A DNA stretch of 25,479 nt from a virus. Below the pieces are notes generated by a model, which worked only from the letters and a program-made list of their open reading frames with translations, was not told where the DNA came from and searched no databases. Shown here piece by piece: positions 25,079-25,479 of the stretch. The stretch is taken from the IMG/VR virus record IMGVR_UViG_3300037963_003384, positions 1-25,479 of that record; one strand, written 5' to 3'. How positions within the stretch are numbered: the stretch's first letter is position 1; each line of letters starts with the position of its first letter. Made by a program: the position numbers and the translations under genes.

Positions 25079-25425
25079 TTATTAAATCTCCTAAACGATG
25101 AACAAGTTCATCGGATTCTTCGTCTAAAGACTCGAATCATTTGTTATACTTAGTCTATTTGGCTTTGGTTCAGTCGCACTTAGCCTGTTACGGCAAAGCA
25201 CAACTGGTCCATTTGTCTCGGAACCGACGCATCATCATTGTACAACCTTACGGCAGAGGCGGTTGAGCGATACCCCTTTACGTACATCTTTATCAACGCA
25301 AGACCACCCTAAGCCATGATGACGACATTCGGGCTACTTCCAGGTTACAATGGCGCAGTAGAGCCTGGTCATTTGGTTTGCTTTCCTCAAGCAAGGTCCG
25401 ACGGTATAGCTTGTATACAATCTCA
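25079..25425 (-). ncRNA. Long structured leader RNA of the ATP-grasp gene (candidate)
   Basis: About 345 bases with no gene on either strand that I would accept. Read leftward it holds many stems: TTGCTT-GAGGA-AAGCAA (25378-25394), CCAGG/CCTGG (25340-25368), GTT..GATA/TATC..AAC (25262-25297), and CGAUGAA-CUUG-UUCAUCG (25096-25113) just before the AGGAG ribosome binding site. TGCCGTAA occurs twice (near 25189 and 25248), each next to CU-rich bases. A TATAAAAA element at 25430-25437 could start it. The last hairpin ends 4 bases upstream of the AGGAG, which would suit control of translation. A riboswitch or a separate RNA are both possible. I see no match to a class I know, and it is not a tRNA or tmRNA. 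Confidence 0.5.
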
Positions 25426-25429
25426 ATGC

Positions 25430-25437
25430 TTTTTATA
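25430..25437 (-). promoter_or_regulatory. Late-type promoter candidate for the leader RNA
   Basis: TATAAAAA on the minus strand, one position off TATAAATA. A palindromic TTGTATACAA (25411-25420) lies just downstream, near the expected start point. It is the only late-type element I see in this gap. Confidence 0.4.
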
Positions 25438-25479
25438 GAGAGGATATGTTTTTGTGTTTTTGGAGATTTTCTTTAAGGG

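Noticed and set aside
25079-25425. RNase P RNA or tmRNA, suggested by GAGGAAAG (25382-25389, minus strand) and T-arm-like GGTTCCGA
   Set aside because: The GAGGAAAG sits in a simple hairpin loop and none of the other conserved regions of RNase P RNA, nor the tmRNA tag or acceptor end, could be placed.
25316-25438. A 40-codon rightward frame in the gene-free end of the window
   Set aside because: No ribosome binding site, no recognisable protein features, and it runs against the inferred leader RNA.
1-25479. CRISPR arrays, insertion sequences, integrase or attachment sites
   Set aside because: No regularly spaced repeats, terminal inverted repeats with a transposase, or integrase gene were seen; the repeats present are protein modules or hairpins.

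Overview
This window looks like part of the virion-structure region of a T4-type myovirus (Caudoviricetes) with A+T-rich DNA (about 38 % G+C by sampling). The core evidence is the ordered block portal (gp20), small core proteins, prohead protease (gp21), scaffold (gp22) and major capsid protein (gp23). It is supported by gp14- and gp15-like neck/tail-completion proteins, a gp26-like baseplate hub protein and promoters matching the T4-type late consensus (NATAAATA). Low G+C, GlcNAc-free fibre architecture and compact genes fit a marine phage of an alphaproteobacterium such as SAR11, but the host is an inference.

Layout, left to right. (1) 1-22: the first codons of a leftward gene. (2) 110-3750, rightward: an unrecognised 252-aa protein, gp14-like neck protein, gp15-like tail-completion protein and a Nudix hydrolase, tightly packed with overlapping ends. 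(3) 3739-6352, leftward: two glycosyltransferase-like proteins, a helical protein of unknown role and a 69-aa tail-type protein. (4) 6356-14019, leftward: three related fibre proteins (1455, 763 and 305 aa), the longest ending in an S74 intramolecular chaperone. (5) 14020-14418: a gene-free stretch bounded by two leftward terminators, holding a candidate structured RNA. (6) 14419-20230, leftward: gp23, gp22, gp21, an acidic protein, a 66-aa protein and gp20. (7) 20290-22581, leftward: a probable tail tape-measure protein. (8) 22646-23721, rightward: gp26-like protein and a small partner. (9) 23716-25078, leftward: an ATP-grasp-like protein and a coupled PCPFA-motif protein. (10) 25079-25479: a second gene-free stretch, probably a long structured leader RNA of the ATP-grasp gene.

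The genes build the capsid (portal, core, protease, scaffold, capsid), neck (gp14, gp15), tail and baseplate (tape measure, gp26) and fibres. The Nudix, glycosyltransferase and ATP-grasp genes are metabolic or modification cargo placed between structural modules.

The least expected observations are: two structured, gene-free RNA candidates; the ATP-grasp/PCPFA gene pair behind one of them; an apparent complete absence of GCAGC/GCTGC in the whole window despite many GCGGC/GCCGC; and a quasi-symmetric pair of opposed late promoters sharing one C(UUCG)G hairpin.
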